Below are positions 24,347 to 32,188 of a DNA stretch of 35,336 nt, one piece after another. Origin of the DNA: Cryobacterium sp. (GTDB lineage Bacteria; Actinomycetota; Actinomycetes; Actinomycetales; Microbacteriaceae); the NCBI RefSeq assembly GCF_025463825.1, contig NZ_JAODBG010000116.1, forward strand, positions 1 through 35,336, given 5' to 3'. The stretch's first letter is position 1, and each line of letters opens with the position of its first letter. The notes under the pieces are model-generated. The model saw only the letters and a list, made by a program, of their open reading frames with translations. It searched no databases and was not told the origin of the DNA. The position numbers were made by a program, and so were the translations under genes.

Positions 24347-25998
24347 CTTCCTCCGCGTCCACCCGCACCCCATCCTCCGGCCCCCTCCGCACCGTTGTCA
24401 TCGGCGGAGGTATCGCCGGCCTGGCCAGCGCGGCCCTGCTGGCCAAGGAGGGCCACCAGGTCACCCTGCTGGAGGCCCACGACACCCTCGGCGGTCGCGC
24501 CGGCTTCTGGGAGGCCGACGGTTTCCGCTTCGAAACCGGTCCGTCCTGGTACCTGATGCCGGAGGTCTTCGAGCACTTCTACCGGCTGATGGGCACCAGC
24601 GCCGCCGAGCAGCTCGAGCTCACCCGGCTGGACCCCGGCTACCGGGTGTACGTCGAAGCAGACGCCGATCCCATCGACGTGCGCGCCGACCGGGCCGACA
24701 ACATCGCCCTGTTCGAGAGCCTGGAACCCGGTGCGGGCGCCCGGCTCGATAAATACCTGGCCAGCGCCAGGGAGACCTACGACATGGCCGTCGACAGGTT
24801 TCTCTACACGAGCTTCGCGTCGTTCAAGCCCCTGCTGGTGCGCGACGTGCTGACCCGGATGGGCCGGCTTGCTCGGCTGCTGCTGCAGCCGCTGGACAAA
24901 TTCGTGGCCGGCTACTTCCGCGACCCGCGGATCCGCCAGATCCTCGGCTACCCGGCCGTGTTCCTGGGCTCCTCCCCCGACCGCACCCCGTCGATGTACC
25001 ACCTGATGAGCCACCTCGACCTCGCCGACGGCGTGCTCTACCCGCAAGGCGGCTTCACCCGTCTCATCGAGAGCATCGTCGACCTGGCCCGCGCCGAGGG
25101 CGTCACCATCGAGACCGGCGCCCGCGTCCAAGCCATCCGCTCGGGCCGCGCGCCGGCCCGGAAGGGCGCCCTGGCACCCGTGGAGGGTGTCACCTACACG
25201 GACGCGGCCGGCAACGTGGTGGGGCTGGATGCCGACCTGGTCGTGTCGACCGCCGACCTGCACCACACCGAGACCCGACTCGTGGAACCGGGCAAGCAGA
25301 CCTACCCGGAGCACTGGTGGCAGAAACGCACCTCCGGCCCCGGCGCCGTGCTCGTGCTGCTCGGCGTGAGCGGGACCCTGCCCGAGCTGGCGCACCACAC
25401 CCTGTTCTTCACCGAAGACTGGGCCGACAACTTCGACCGCATCTTCGGCACGGAAACGTCGGTGCCCAATCCCGCGTCGTTCTACGCCTGCCTCCCCAGC
25501 GCCACCGACCCGAGCGTGGCCCCGGACGGCGCCAGCAACATGTTCCTGCTCATCCCCGTTCCCGCCGACACCGGGATCGGCCACGGCGGCATCGACGGCG
25601 CCGGCTCCGCTTCGGTCGAGGGCATCGCGGATGCCGCGATCGGCCAGCTCGCCGAGTGGGCCGGCATCCCCGACCTCGCCGAGCGCATCCTCGTGCGCCG
25701 CACCATCGGCCCGGCCGACTTCGCCGACGACCTCAACTCCTGGAAGGGCGGTGCGCTGGGGCCTGCGCACACCCTCACGCAGAGCGCCTTCTTCCGCGGC
25801 ACCAACGCGTCCGCGCACATCGACGGGCTCTATTACGCCGGCGGCACCACCATCCCCGGTATCGGCCTGCCGATGTGCCTGATCAGCGCTGAAATCCTGG
25901 TCAAACGGATTCGCGGCGACGTGAGCACCGGGCCCCTGCCCGAACCGCTCCGGGCCGGTCCCCGCGCGACCGGCACGCAGCCGGCCACCCACCGGTGA
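24343..25998 (+). CDS. crtI: Phytoene desaturase (lycopene-forming)
   Basis: This FAD-dependent, membrane-associated desaturase converts phytoene to lycopene. The 551-residue protein opens with a Rossmann FAD motif (VVIGGGIAGLASAALLAKEG, about residues 17-37), then LGGRAGFWEADGFRFETGPSWYLMPEVF, and ends with the CrtI C-terminal signature GLYYAGGTTIPGIGLPMCLISAE. Four desaturation steps to lycopene are inferred because the downstream genes use lycopene. I chose GTG at 24343, which overlaps the crtB stop as GTGA. An in-frame GTG at 24334 would add three residues. Confidence 0.95.
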   Translation: MTSSASTRTPSSGPLRTVVIGGGIAGLASAALLAKEGHQVTLLEAHDTLGGRAGFWEADGFRFETGPSWYLMPEVFEHFYRLMGTSAAEQLELTRLDPGYRVYVEADADPIDVRADRADNIALFESLEPGAGARLDKYLASARETYDMAVDRFLYTSFASFKPLLVRDVLTRMGRLARLLLQPLDKFVAGYFRDPRIRQILGYPAVFLGSSPDRTPSMYHLMSHLDLADGVLYPQGGFTRLIESIVDLARAEGVTIETGARVQAIRSGRAPARKGALAPVEGVTYTDAAGNVVGLDADLVVSTADLHHTETRLVEPGKQTYPEHWWQKRTSGPGAVLVLLGVSGTLPELAHHTLFFTEDWADNFDRIFGTETSVPNPASFYACLPSATDPSVAPDGASNMFLLIPVPADTGIGHGGIDGAGSASVEGIADAAIGQLAEWAGIPDLAERILVRRTIGPADFADDLNSWKGGALGPAHTLTQSAFFRGTNASAHIDGLYYAGGTTIPGIGLPMCLISAEILVKRIRGDVSTGPLPEPLRAGPRATGTQPATHR

Positions 25999-26008
25999 GC
26001 GGGCCTGC

Positions 26009-26332
26009 GTGAGCGTCGCCTACCTGCTCGCCCTGCTGGTGTCCTTGACCGGCATGATCGTGCTCGACCGCCGGTTTCGCCTGTTCTTCTGGCGGGCGCC
26101 CCGCGTCGCGGCCATCGTGCTGGTGGCGGGAGTGCTGTTCTTCCTGGCCTGGGACCTAATCGGCATCGGTTCCGGGATCTTCTACCGCGGGGAGACCTCG
26201 TTCATGACCGGCCTGCAGGTGGCGCCTGAACTGCCGGTGGAAGAAGTCTTCTTCCTGACCTTCCTCTGCTACCTGTTCATGAACGCCCTGCAGGGCGCCC
26301 GGATGCTCCTGGAGACGAGGCGGGCCGCATGA
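26009..26332 (+). CDS. crtYe: C50 carotenoid epsilon-cyclase subunit CrtYe
   Basis: This 107-residue membrane protein has three hydrophobic segments and the lycopene-cyclase-domain motif ELPVEEVFFLTFLCYLF. It is one half of the heterodimeric cyclase found in actinobacteria making C50 carotenoids; the partner is the next gene. Together they close the end rings of elongated lycopene (flavuxanthin). The start is GTG, ten bases after crtI. Its stop overlaps the crtYf ATG. Ring type (epsilon, as in decaprenoxanthin, or gamma/beta) cannot be decided from the sequence. Confidence 0.9.
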   Translation: MSVAYLLALLVSLTGMIVLDRRFRLFFWRAPRVAAIVLVAGVLFFLAWDLIGIGSGIFYRGETSFMTGLQVAPELPVEEVFFLTFLCYLFMNALQGARMLLETRRAA

Positions 26333-26667
26333 CGTATCTGTGGCTGAACACGATCTTCCTCGGCCTGGCGGTGCTGGTGGCAGCCGTGGCGCTCTGGCGC
26401 CGACCGGCGACCCGGCGACTGGCCGCTCCGGCCGGACTCGCCCTCGCGAGCGTCCTCGTGCTCACGGCGGTGTTCGACAACATCATGATCGGGGTGGGAC
26501 TCGTCGCCTACGACGCCGGCCTCATCTCCGGGCTCTTCGTGGGCCTTGCCCCGGTGGAGGACTTCGCGTATCCGATAGCCGCGGCGCTGCTGCTTCCGGC
26601 GCTGTGGTCGCTCCTCGGCGGCGACAGCCACACCAGCCGAATACCGCGAAAAGGACAGGACGCATGA
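26329..26667 (+). CDS. crtYf: C50 carotenoid epsilon-cyclase subunit CrtYf
   Basis: This 112-residue membrane protein is the second cyclase subunit, with three hydrophobic segments and the motif GLAPVEDFAYPIAAALLLPALW, matching PxE(E/D) in CrtYe. A near-identical fold in both halves reflects the split of an ancestral fused cyclase. It overlaps crtYe and crtEb through ATGA junctions, which would favour equal amounts of the two subunits. Confidence 0.9.
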   Translation: MTYLWLNTIFLGLAVLVAAVALWRRPATRRLAAPAGLALASVLVLTAVFDNIMIGVGLVAYDAGLISGLFVGLAPVEDFAYPIAAALLLPALWSLLGGDSHTSRIPRKGQDA

Positions 26668-27614
26668 CCCAGTCGGCAGATCCACACGGCATAGATCCAC
26701 ACGGCGCGGCCCCGTCACCGCGGGCCACCCCGGCCGCCGGCCTCGGCCACACGGCGCGGCAGGTGCTGCTCTCCTCGCGCCCACTCAGCTGGATCAACAC
26801 GGCCTTTCCCTTCGCCGCCGCCTACGTCGTCACGACGGGCCGGGTCGATGCCCTGCTGCTGGTGGGGACCCTGTTCTTCCTGATCCCGTACAACCTGCTG
26901 ATGTACGGCATCAACGACGTGTTCGACTATGAGTCGGACCTTCGCAACCCGCGCAAGGGGGGGGTCGAGGGCGCCATGCTCGAGAAGGGCCTGCACCGGA
27001 CCGTGCTCGTTTCCGGTGTGGCCACCGCCGCGCCCGTACTGCTCGCCATGATCGTGCTGGCCGGGGCCGATCCCGGATCGTGGTTGGTCCTGGCGATCAG
27101 CCTCTTCGCCGTGGTCGCCTACTCCGCGCCCGGGCTGCGCTTCAAGGAACGCCCGGTGCTGGACTCCGTCACGTCGAGCGTGCACTTCGTCAGCCCCGCG
27201 GTCTACGGCCTGGCCGTGGCCGGCGCCCTGGTCACCCCGGACCTCGTGGCCCTGCTCACCGCGTTCTTCTTCTGGGGCATCGCCAGCCATGCCTTCGGCG
27301 CCGTGCAGGATGTCGAACCGGACCGGCAGGGCGGTATCAGCTCGATCGCCACCGCTTTCGGCGCCGCCCGGACCGTGTGCGTCGCCATCGACTTCTGGGC
27401 CCTGGCGGGGCTGCTGATGCTGGTCACCGACTGGCCGGGTCCGCTGGCGGCGCTGCTCGTGATCCCGTACATCCTCGCCGCGTGGCCGTACCGGTCCGTC
27501 AGCGACGCGGACTCGGAGCGGGCCAACAACGGCTGGAAGCGGTTCCTCCGGCTGAACTTCTTCACCGGGTTCCTGGTGACCATGCTGCTCATCCTCTGGG
27601 TCGTGCTGCGCTGA
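26664..27614 (+). CDS. crtEb: Lycopene elongase / prenyltransferase CrtEb (UbiA family)
   Basis: This polytopic membrane prenyltransferase adds C5 (DMAPP-derived) units to each end of lycopene, giving the C50 skeleton. The 316-residue protein has about eight or nine membrane segments and the UbiA motif NDVFDYESDLRNPRKGG (from Asn84), with Mg2+-binding aspartates, plus a second motif, AVQDVEPDRQGGISSIAT. The ATG at 26664 follows AAGGACAGG and overlaps the crtYf stop. A longer frame that extends left to 26340 reads through crtYf out of frame and is not real. The first 15 residues contain a short PHG repeat. Confidence 0.93.
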   Translation: MTQSADPHGIDPHGAAPSPRATPAAGLGHTARQVLLSSRPLSWINTAFPFAAAYVVTTGRVDALLLVGTLFFLIPYNLLMYGINDVFDYESDLRNPRKGGVEGAMLEKGLHRTVLVSGVATAAPVLLAMIVLAGADPGSWLVLAISLFAVVAYSAPGLRFKERPVLDSVTSSVHFVSPAVYGLAVAGALVTPDLVALLTAFFFWGIASHAFGAVQDVEPDRQGGISSIATAFGAARTVCVAIDFWALAGLLMLVTDWPGPLAALLVIPYILAAWPYRSVSDADSERANNGWKRFLRLNFFTGFLVTMLLILWVVLR

Positions 27615-27649
27615 GCCCTGACCGCCGCCACCTGCCCTCCCGTGCCGCG

Positions 27650-27655
27650 TAGAGT
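27650..27655 (+). promoter_or_regulatory. Candidate -10 element giving a leaderless S4-protein mRNA
   Basis: TAGAGT lies six bases before the ATG at 27662, and there is no purine-rich ribosome site between. If used as -10, transcription would begin at or next to the A of the start codon. No good -35 is visible. Confidence 0.4.
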
Positions 27656-27661
27656 CGTGTC

Positions 27662-28030
27662 ATGGACTTGGTGAGCGCACGGGTGGACAGCTGGGCCTGG
27701 GCGGTGCGGATGTACAAGACCCGCTCGCAGGCGACCGCGGCTTGCCGTGCCGGTCATGTACGGGTGAACGGCGAACGGGCCAAGTCCGCCCAGGCGGTCA
27801 AGGTGGGCGATGAGGTGCGCATCCGCGCCAACGGCTTCGACCGGGTGCTCGTCGTCTCGAAAGTCATCGTCAAGCGGGTGGGCCCAGGTGTGGCCGCCGA
27901 GTGCTTCGTCGACAACACCCCGCCACCGCCGCCCCGCGAAGAAGTGGCCCTGGTGCCCATGCGCGACCGCGGCGCCGGCCGGCCCACCAAGCGCGAGCGC
28001 CGCGACATCGAAGAGCTCCGCGGCCGCTGA
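27662..28030 (+). CDS. S4-domain RNA-binding protein (Hsp15-like)
   Basis: This 122-residue basic protein has an S4 RNA-binding domain at about residues 7-65 (VDSWAWAVRMYKTRSQATAACRAGHVRVNGERAK, VGDEVRI). It is followed by a proline-rich linker and a basic C-terminal tail with GAGRPTKRERRDIEEL. This matches the HslR/Hsp15 group, which in E. coli binds stalled 50S subunits carrying nascent chains. The same ribosome-rescue job is inferred here. The ATG at 27662 lacks a Shine-Dalgarno sequence. It is transcribed in the same direction as crtEb but 47 bases after it, with its own candidate promoter. Confidence 0.87.
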   Translation: MDLVSARVDSWAWAVRMYKTRSQATAACRAGHVRVNGERAKSAQAVKVGDEVRIRANGFDRVLVVSKVIVKRVGPGVAAECFVDNTPPPPPREEVALVPMRDRGAGRPTKRERRDIEELRGR

Positions 28031-28031
28031 C

Positions 28032-28077
28032 CCGCCGGATCGGTCCGGCGGATCAGTCCGGGGGATCAATCCGGCGG
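28032..28077. repeat. Short repeats between convergent genes, possible terminator
   Basis: CCGCCGGA-TCGG-TCCGGCGG at 28032-28051 is a perfect eight-base stem with a four-base loop, directly after the S4 gene stop. It is followed by two further variants of GGATCnnTCCGGCGG up to 28077, overlapping the end of the convergent gene. No T-run follows, so terminator function is only possible. Confidence 0.45.
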
Positions 28078-29523
28078 CAGCGTCACCGGTGGCACGAGCG
28101 TTCCGACCTCCGAGCGCACCCACCAGTCGTGGCTGGCCCGGCGCTCCGCCGGGGTGCTGAACCGGTACAGGAACACCCGGGCGCGCACATACCGCGGCGG
28201 CGAGTCGGCGAACGGATTGCGCGCGAGCAGCCGTAGCGTGGCCCGGTCGCCCTGCAGCAGCCGGGCCAGGAACACCTCGAACCAGCGGGTGTCCCGCACC
28301 CCGAGCGCCAGGAACCACATCAGCCAGTCCAACCGCAGGTGGCAGGGCGCGAACTGCCCGGGCAGCCGCGCCACGTCGCCGGGCTTGCCCCGGAACTCGT
28401 AGGCCAGCCAGGCCGTGTCATTCCGCGGATCGACCGAGGCACTGCCCTCCACGATGATCTCGTAGCGTTCCTTGGTGACGGTGCCGAACGCCCCGTAGGC
28501 GTTCACGAGGTGGAACGGGTTGAAGCTGGCATTCATCAGCTGAGCGCGCCGCAACAGATTGCGGGCCGGCCAGTAGCTGAGCACCACCAGCAGGGTGACC
28601 ACGGCGAGCACCACGATCACGAACCAGAGCGGCTGCTCCCCCGGATCGGCGCCGCCGGCTCCCACTGTGGCTCGCAGCTGCGGCAACACCAGGGCGCCCA
28701 GCCACCGGAACGACGCATCGTCCACCGCGGCGGCCGCCAGCACGATGGTGATCCAGTTGAGCCAGGCGAAGTTGCCGGTGAGCACCAGCCACAGCTGGCT
28801 GAGCACGATCACGCCGGCGGCGATCGACGCCACGGGCTGCGGGGCGAAGAGCAGGATCGGCGCTCCGAGCTGCACGACATGGTTGCCCAGCACCTCGCCG
28901 CGGTGTGCCCACTTCGGCAGGTGGTGCACGAACCAGCTGACCGGGTTGGGCATCGGCTGCGTTTCGTGGTGGTAGAACAGGGCGGTGAGGTCCCGCCACT
29001 CCTGGCCGCCGCGCAGCTTGATCAGGCCGGCGCCGAACTCCAGCCGGAACACCAACCAGCGCAGGAACAGCAGCACCGGCCACGGAGTGGCGACGGCGTC
29101 GGAGCCGAGGAACGCGACGATGAACCCCGCCTCCACGAGCAGGCTCTCCCAACCGAACGAGTAGAAGGTCTGCCCGACGTTCACGATCGACAGGTACAGC
29201 GCGAACAGGAGCAGGAAGACGAGCATCGGCAGCCAGGCCGGACCCAGCTGCGGCAGGCCGAGCACCACCGTGCCGGACAGGCCGACGCCCACCCCGCCGA
29301 CGAGGCGGAGCAACGCATCGGAGTAGCGCCACTGGAACAGGCTCGGTGCGCGCCAGAACGGCACCACCGCCGTGAAGGAGCGCACCGGAAGCAGGCCGTT
29401 GTCGCCCAACAGGGCGGGGAACTGGGCAAGCGCCGAGGCGAACGCGATGAGGTACAGCGCGGCGATGCCCCGTTGCAGGATCTCCCGGGCGATGTCGTAG
29501 TCGCCCGTCGCGAACCAGTCCAT
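28066..29523 (-). CDS. Lipase maturation factor family membrane protein
   Basis: This 485-residue polytopic membrane protein is related to vertebrate LMF1, an ER protein needed to fold lipases. Visible family blocks are FYSFGWESLLVEAGF, FRLEFGAGLIKLRGGQEWRDLTALFYHHETQPMPNPVSWF, and a soluble C-terminal region with FRGKPGDVARLPGQFAPCHLRLDWLMWFLAL and LLARNPFADSPPRYVRARVFLYRF. Bacterial members are common in actinobacteria, but their function is not established; I infer only a membrane protein possibly tied to secreted-enzyme folding. The ATG at 29523 (MDWFATGDYD) is chosen over upstream in-frame starts, which read into the palindrome region. It is divergent from lacI. Confidence 0.85.
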   Translation of the reverse strand: MDWFATGDYDIAREILQRGIAALYLIAFASALAQFPALLGDNGLLPVRSFTAVVPFWRAPSLFQWRYSDALLRLVGGVGVGLSGTVVLGLPQLGPAWLPMLVFLLLFALYLSIVNVGQTFYSFGWESLLVEAGFIVAFLGSDAVATPWPVLLFLRWLVFRLEFGAGLIKLRGGQEWRDLTALFYHHETQPMPNPVSWFVHHLPKWAHRGEVLGNHVVQLGAPILLFAPQPVASIAAGVIVLSQLWLVLTGNFAWLNWITIVLAAAAVDDASFRWLGALVLPQLRATVGAGGADPGEQPLWFVIVVLAVVTLLVVLSYWPARNLLRRAQLMNASFNPFHLVNAYGAFGTVTKERYEIIVEGSASVDPRNDTAWLAYEFRGKPGDVARLPGQFAPCHLRLDWLMWFLALGVRDTRWFEVFLARLLQGDRATLRLLARNPFADSPPRYVRARVFLYRFSTPAERRASHDWWVRSEVGTLVPPVTLPPD

Positions 29524-29583
29524 GGTGCCATTCACCCTAGGCCCGTCGGCCTCCCCCCGCTGGCCCCGCCAGCCCGTCGGCCC

Positions 29584-29653
29584 ACAACTGTTCCCGCTGC
29601 GGACATGTGCACCCGGTGTGCCGGGACCATTTGTCCGCGCGGGCAACAGTTGT
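29584..29653. repeat. Interspersed palindrome, copy 1 (most complete)
   Basis: Two 33-base arms (29584-29616 and 29621-29653) flank the four-base loop TGTG; 25 of 33 positions pair. The left arm begins ACAACTGTTCCCGCTGCGG. The same arm pattern occurs at 434-502 and 35178-35222. It lies between two divergent genes and so is not an ordinary gene-end terminator here. The T-rich bases after the right arm are few. Origin as a REP- or MITE-like element is inferred. Confidence 0.8.
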
Positions 29654-29657
29654 CTTC

Positions 29658-29704
29658 TTGACGGGAAGGACTAAACCGGTATAGGTTTCCCCTAAACCGG
29701 TTCA
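29658..29704 (+). promoter_or_regulatory. Promoter of the sugar operon with two LacI-type operators
   Basis: A -35 TTGACG (29658-29663) and a -10 TATAGG (29680-29685) are spaced 16 bases apart. Operator 1, TAAACCGGTATA (29672-29683), overlaps the spacer and -10. Operator 2, TAAACCGGTTCA (29693-29704), lies around the expected transcription start. Both have the central CG dyad of LacI-family sites, and their centres are 21 bp apart, two helical turns. This fits auto-regulation by the LacI protein encoded just downstream. Confidence 0.7.
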
Positions 29705-29750
29705 GGTCCCTTCGGACGACACTCCGGGAACGCCGCAAAGAGGAGGCCCC

Positions 29751-30800
29751 ATGGATTCGTCCACGAATTCAACCCGGCCTGCGTCCAGGGTGACCATCGC
29801 CGACGTGGCCAGGGAGGCCGGGGTCAGCAAGGGCCTGGTGTCCTTCGCCCTGAACGACCGGCCCGGCGTCGCCCCCGAAACCCGCTCGCGAATCCTGCGT
29901 GTGGCCGGCGCACTCGGCTGGACACCGTCGTTGCGCGCCAGGTCCCTGTCATCCAAGCGCTCCTTCGCGCTCGGCCTCGTCATGGCCCGCGACCCCGAAG
30001 TGCTCGGCTCCGACCCGTTCTTCACGTCGTTCCTCGCCGGCGTCGAGACCATCCTCGCCCCCCAGGGCCTGGCCCTGGTGCTCAGCGTCGTGCCCGACGA
30101 GACCACCGAGCTGCAGACCTACCGCACCCTGGTCGCCGACGGCCGGGTGGATGGCGTATTCCTCACCGACCTCCGTCACGACGACCCCCGGATCCCCTGC
30201 CTGGCGGAGCTGGCCCTGCCAGCGGTCACCCTGGGCCGTCCCGACCAGGCCAGTCCGTTCCCGGCCGTGTGCATCGACGACACCCACGGAGTCGCCGAAA
30301 CCGTGCGGCACCTCGCCGATCTCGGCCACACGCGGATCGCCCACGTCGCCGGCAGCTCCGGCATGCTGCACGGCAGCCGGCGGCGCACGGCCTTCACCGA
30401 GGCAATGCGCGACGCCGGCCTGGACGACGGCCAGGTCGTCGAGACCGACTTCTCGATCTCGGCCGGCGCGGATGCCACGCGCCGCCTCCTCGAGGCCCCG
30501 CTGCCCCCCACCGCCATCGTCTTCGCCAACGACCCCATGGCCATCGCCGGAATCGGCGTGGCCCAGGAACTCGGCGTGCGAGTACCGGAGGACGTCTCGA
30601 TCACCGGCTTCGATGACATCGAATTCGCCCGCTACGTATACCCCGCGCTCACCACCGTCGGTGCTACCCCGCTGGTCTGGGGCCGTGCCGCCGCCGCCAC
30701 CCTGCTGGCGCTCATCCGTACCGGGAGGTCGGACGATGTCGAGCTTCCCGCCGCCCGCCTGATCATCCGGGGCTCGGCATCAGCGCCAGCGCCCTCCTGA
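29751..30800 (+). CDS. LacI-family transcriptional regulator of the sugar operon
   Basis: This 349-residue regulator has a LacI helix-turn-helix at residues 14-36 (VTIADVAREAGVSKGLVSFALND), a hinge helix region (SLRARSLSSKRS), and a periplasmic-binding-protein-like sensor domain (DPFFTSFLAGVE, VDGVFLTD, FANDPMAIAGIGVAQELGVRVPEDVSITGFDDIEFARYVYPALTTV). It probably binds the two sites at 29672-29704 and releases them on binding a sugar. The inducer is unknown; a mannoside or a breakdown product is suggested by the GH130 gene in the operon. The ATG at 29751 follows AGAGGAGG. The binding-protein gene begins 63 bases after its stop. Confidence 0.93.
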   Translation: MDSSTNSTRPASRVTIADVAREAGVSKGLVSFALNDRPGVAPETRSRILRVAGALGWTPSLRARSLSSKRSFALGLVMARDPEVLGSDPFFTSFLAGVETILAPQGLALVLSVVPDETTELQTYRTLVADGRVDGVFLTDLRHDDPRIPCLAELALPAVTLGRPDQASPFPAVCIDDTHGVAETVRHLADLGHTRIAHVAGSSGMLHGSRRRTAFTEAMRDAGLDDGQVVETDFSISAGADATRRLLEAPLPPTAIVFANDPMAIAGIGVAQELGVRVPEDVSITGFDDIEFARYVYPALTTVGATPLVWGRAAAATLLALIRTGRSDDVELPAARLIIRGSASAPAPS

Positions 30801-30863
30801 GACGCACCACCTGCACCAACCATTCCGCAGCAGAGCCGCTGAGGACACAGAAATGGAGAAGAC

Positions 30864-32180
30864 ATGCAACGCAGCATCCGTCACAAGAACACGTCCCGAC
30901 AGACCCGGCGACTTCTTGCCGCCGCCGCCACCTCCGCCGCCATGATCGTCGCCCTCGGAGCCTGCTCCAGCGGCGGCAACTCCGGTTCGGCCACGGAACG
31001 CGGCGACATCACCATCTGGTACTCGAACAATGAGAACGAGGTCAAATGGGGCAAGCAGATGGTCGAGGCCTGGAACGCCGACAACCCCGACGAGCAGGTC
31101 AAGGCCCAGGAGATCCCGGCCGGGAAGAGCAGCGAAGAGGTCATCGGCGCCGCCATCACCGCCGGCAACGCCCCGTGCCTGATCTTCAACACCGCGCCCG
31201 TCGCCGTGCCTCAGTTCCAGAAGCAGGGCGGCCTGGTCGACCTCAGCAGCTTCGAGGACGGCGACTCCTACATTGAAGAACGCACCGGCGACCTGGCTGA
31301 GCAGTACCAGAGCGAGGACGGCAAGTTCTACCAGATGCCGTGGAAGTCCAACCCGGTGATGCTGTTCTACAACAAGGACCTCTTCGCCGCGGCCGGTCTG
31401 GACCCGGAAAACCCCGCGTTGGCTACCTACGACGAGTTCCTGGCCACCGCGCGCACCCTGGTCTCAGCCGGAGTGTCGCAGTACGCCATCAACCCGTCGG
31501 CAACGAGCGAGTTCTTCCAGAGCTGGTTCGACTTCTACCCGGTGTACGCGGCCGAAACCGGGGGGACCCTGTTCATCGAAAACGGCGAAGCCACCTTCAA
31601 CTCGGACGAGGGTGTCGCGGTCGGGGAATTCTGGAAGACCGTCTACGCGGAGAACCTCGCCGGCAAGGAAAAGTACACGGGTGACTCCTTCGCGGACGGA
31701 GTCGCTGCCATGGCAAGCGCCGGACCGTGGGCCGTGTCGGTCTACGACGGCGTGGTGAACTGGGGAGCGGTCCCCTTCCCCTCCAGCGCCGGTTCCACCG
31801 CCGAAGACACCTACACCTTCTCCGATGCCAAGAACGTCGGCCTGTTCACGGCGTGCAAGAACCAGGCCACGGCCTGGGATGTGCTGAAATTCGCCACCAG
31901 CGAGGAGCAGGACGGCCAGCTGCTGGAGCTGACTGGCCAGATGCCGTTGCGCCAGGACCTCCCCGAGGTCTACCCGGACTACTTCGCGGCCAACCCGGCC
32001 TACGAACAGTTCGGTGACCAGGCCTCCCGCACGGTCGAGGTGCCGCAGGTGCCGAACTCCGTCGCCGCCTGGCAGGCCTTCCGGGATGCCTGGACAAAGA
32101 ACGTCATCTCCGGTGAAGGCGACGTCGCCGACGCGTTCGATGCCGCGGCCGACAAGGTCCACGAACTGATCGCGGAATAG
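30864..32180 (+). CDS. ABC sugar transporter substrate-binding lipoprotein
   Basis: This 438-residue extracellular binding protein of the carbohydrate uptake (CUT1) type has a basic N-terminus, a hydrophobic stretch and the lipobox VALGAC, with lipidated Cys34. The mature protein shows the family's pattern (ITIWYSNNENEVKWGKQMVEAWNADNP, PWKSNPVMLFYNKDLFAAAGLDPENP, GVAAMASAGPWAVSVYDG). It would capture an oligosaccharide or glycoside and hand it to the two permeases that follow. GGAG lies upstream of the ATG at 30864. The ligand cannot be predicted from the sequence alone. Confidence 0.93.
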   Translation: MQRSIRHKNTSRQTRRLLAAAATSAAMIVALGACSSGGNSGSATERGDITIWYSNNENEVKWGKQMVEAWNADNPDEQVKAQEIPAGKSSEEVIGAAITAGNAPCLIFNTAPVAVPQFQKQGGLVDLSSFEDGDSYIEERTGDLAEQYQSEDGKFYQMPWKSNPVMLFYNKDLFAAAGLDPENPALATYDEFLATARTLVSAGVSQYAINPSATSEFFQSWFDFYPVYAAETGGTLFIENGEATFNSDEGVAVGEFWKTVYAENLAGKEKYTGDSFADGVAAMASAGPWAVSVYDGVVNWGAVPFPSSAGSTAEDTYTFSDAKNVGLFTACKNQATAWDVLKFATSEEQDGQLLELTGQMPLRQDLPEVYPDYFAANPAYEQFGDQASRTVEVPQVPNSVAAWQAFRDAWTKNVISGEGDVADAFDAAADKVHELIAE

Positions 32181-32188
32181 TACAGCTG

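Noticed and set aside
26340-26663. Extension of crtEb to a start at 26340
   Set aside because: It would read the whole of crtYf in another frame. The Arg/Pro-rich translation is not like UbiA proteins, and an ATG with a ribosome site and ATGA overlap exists at 26664.
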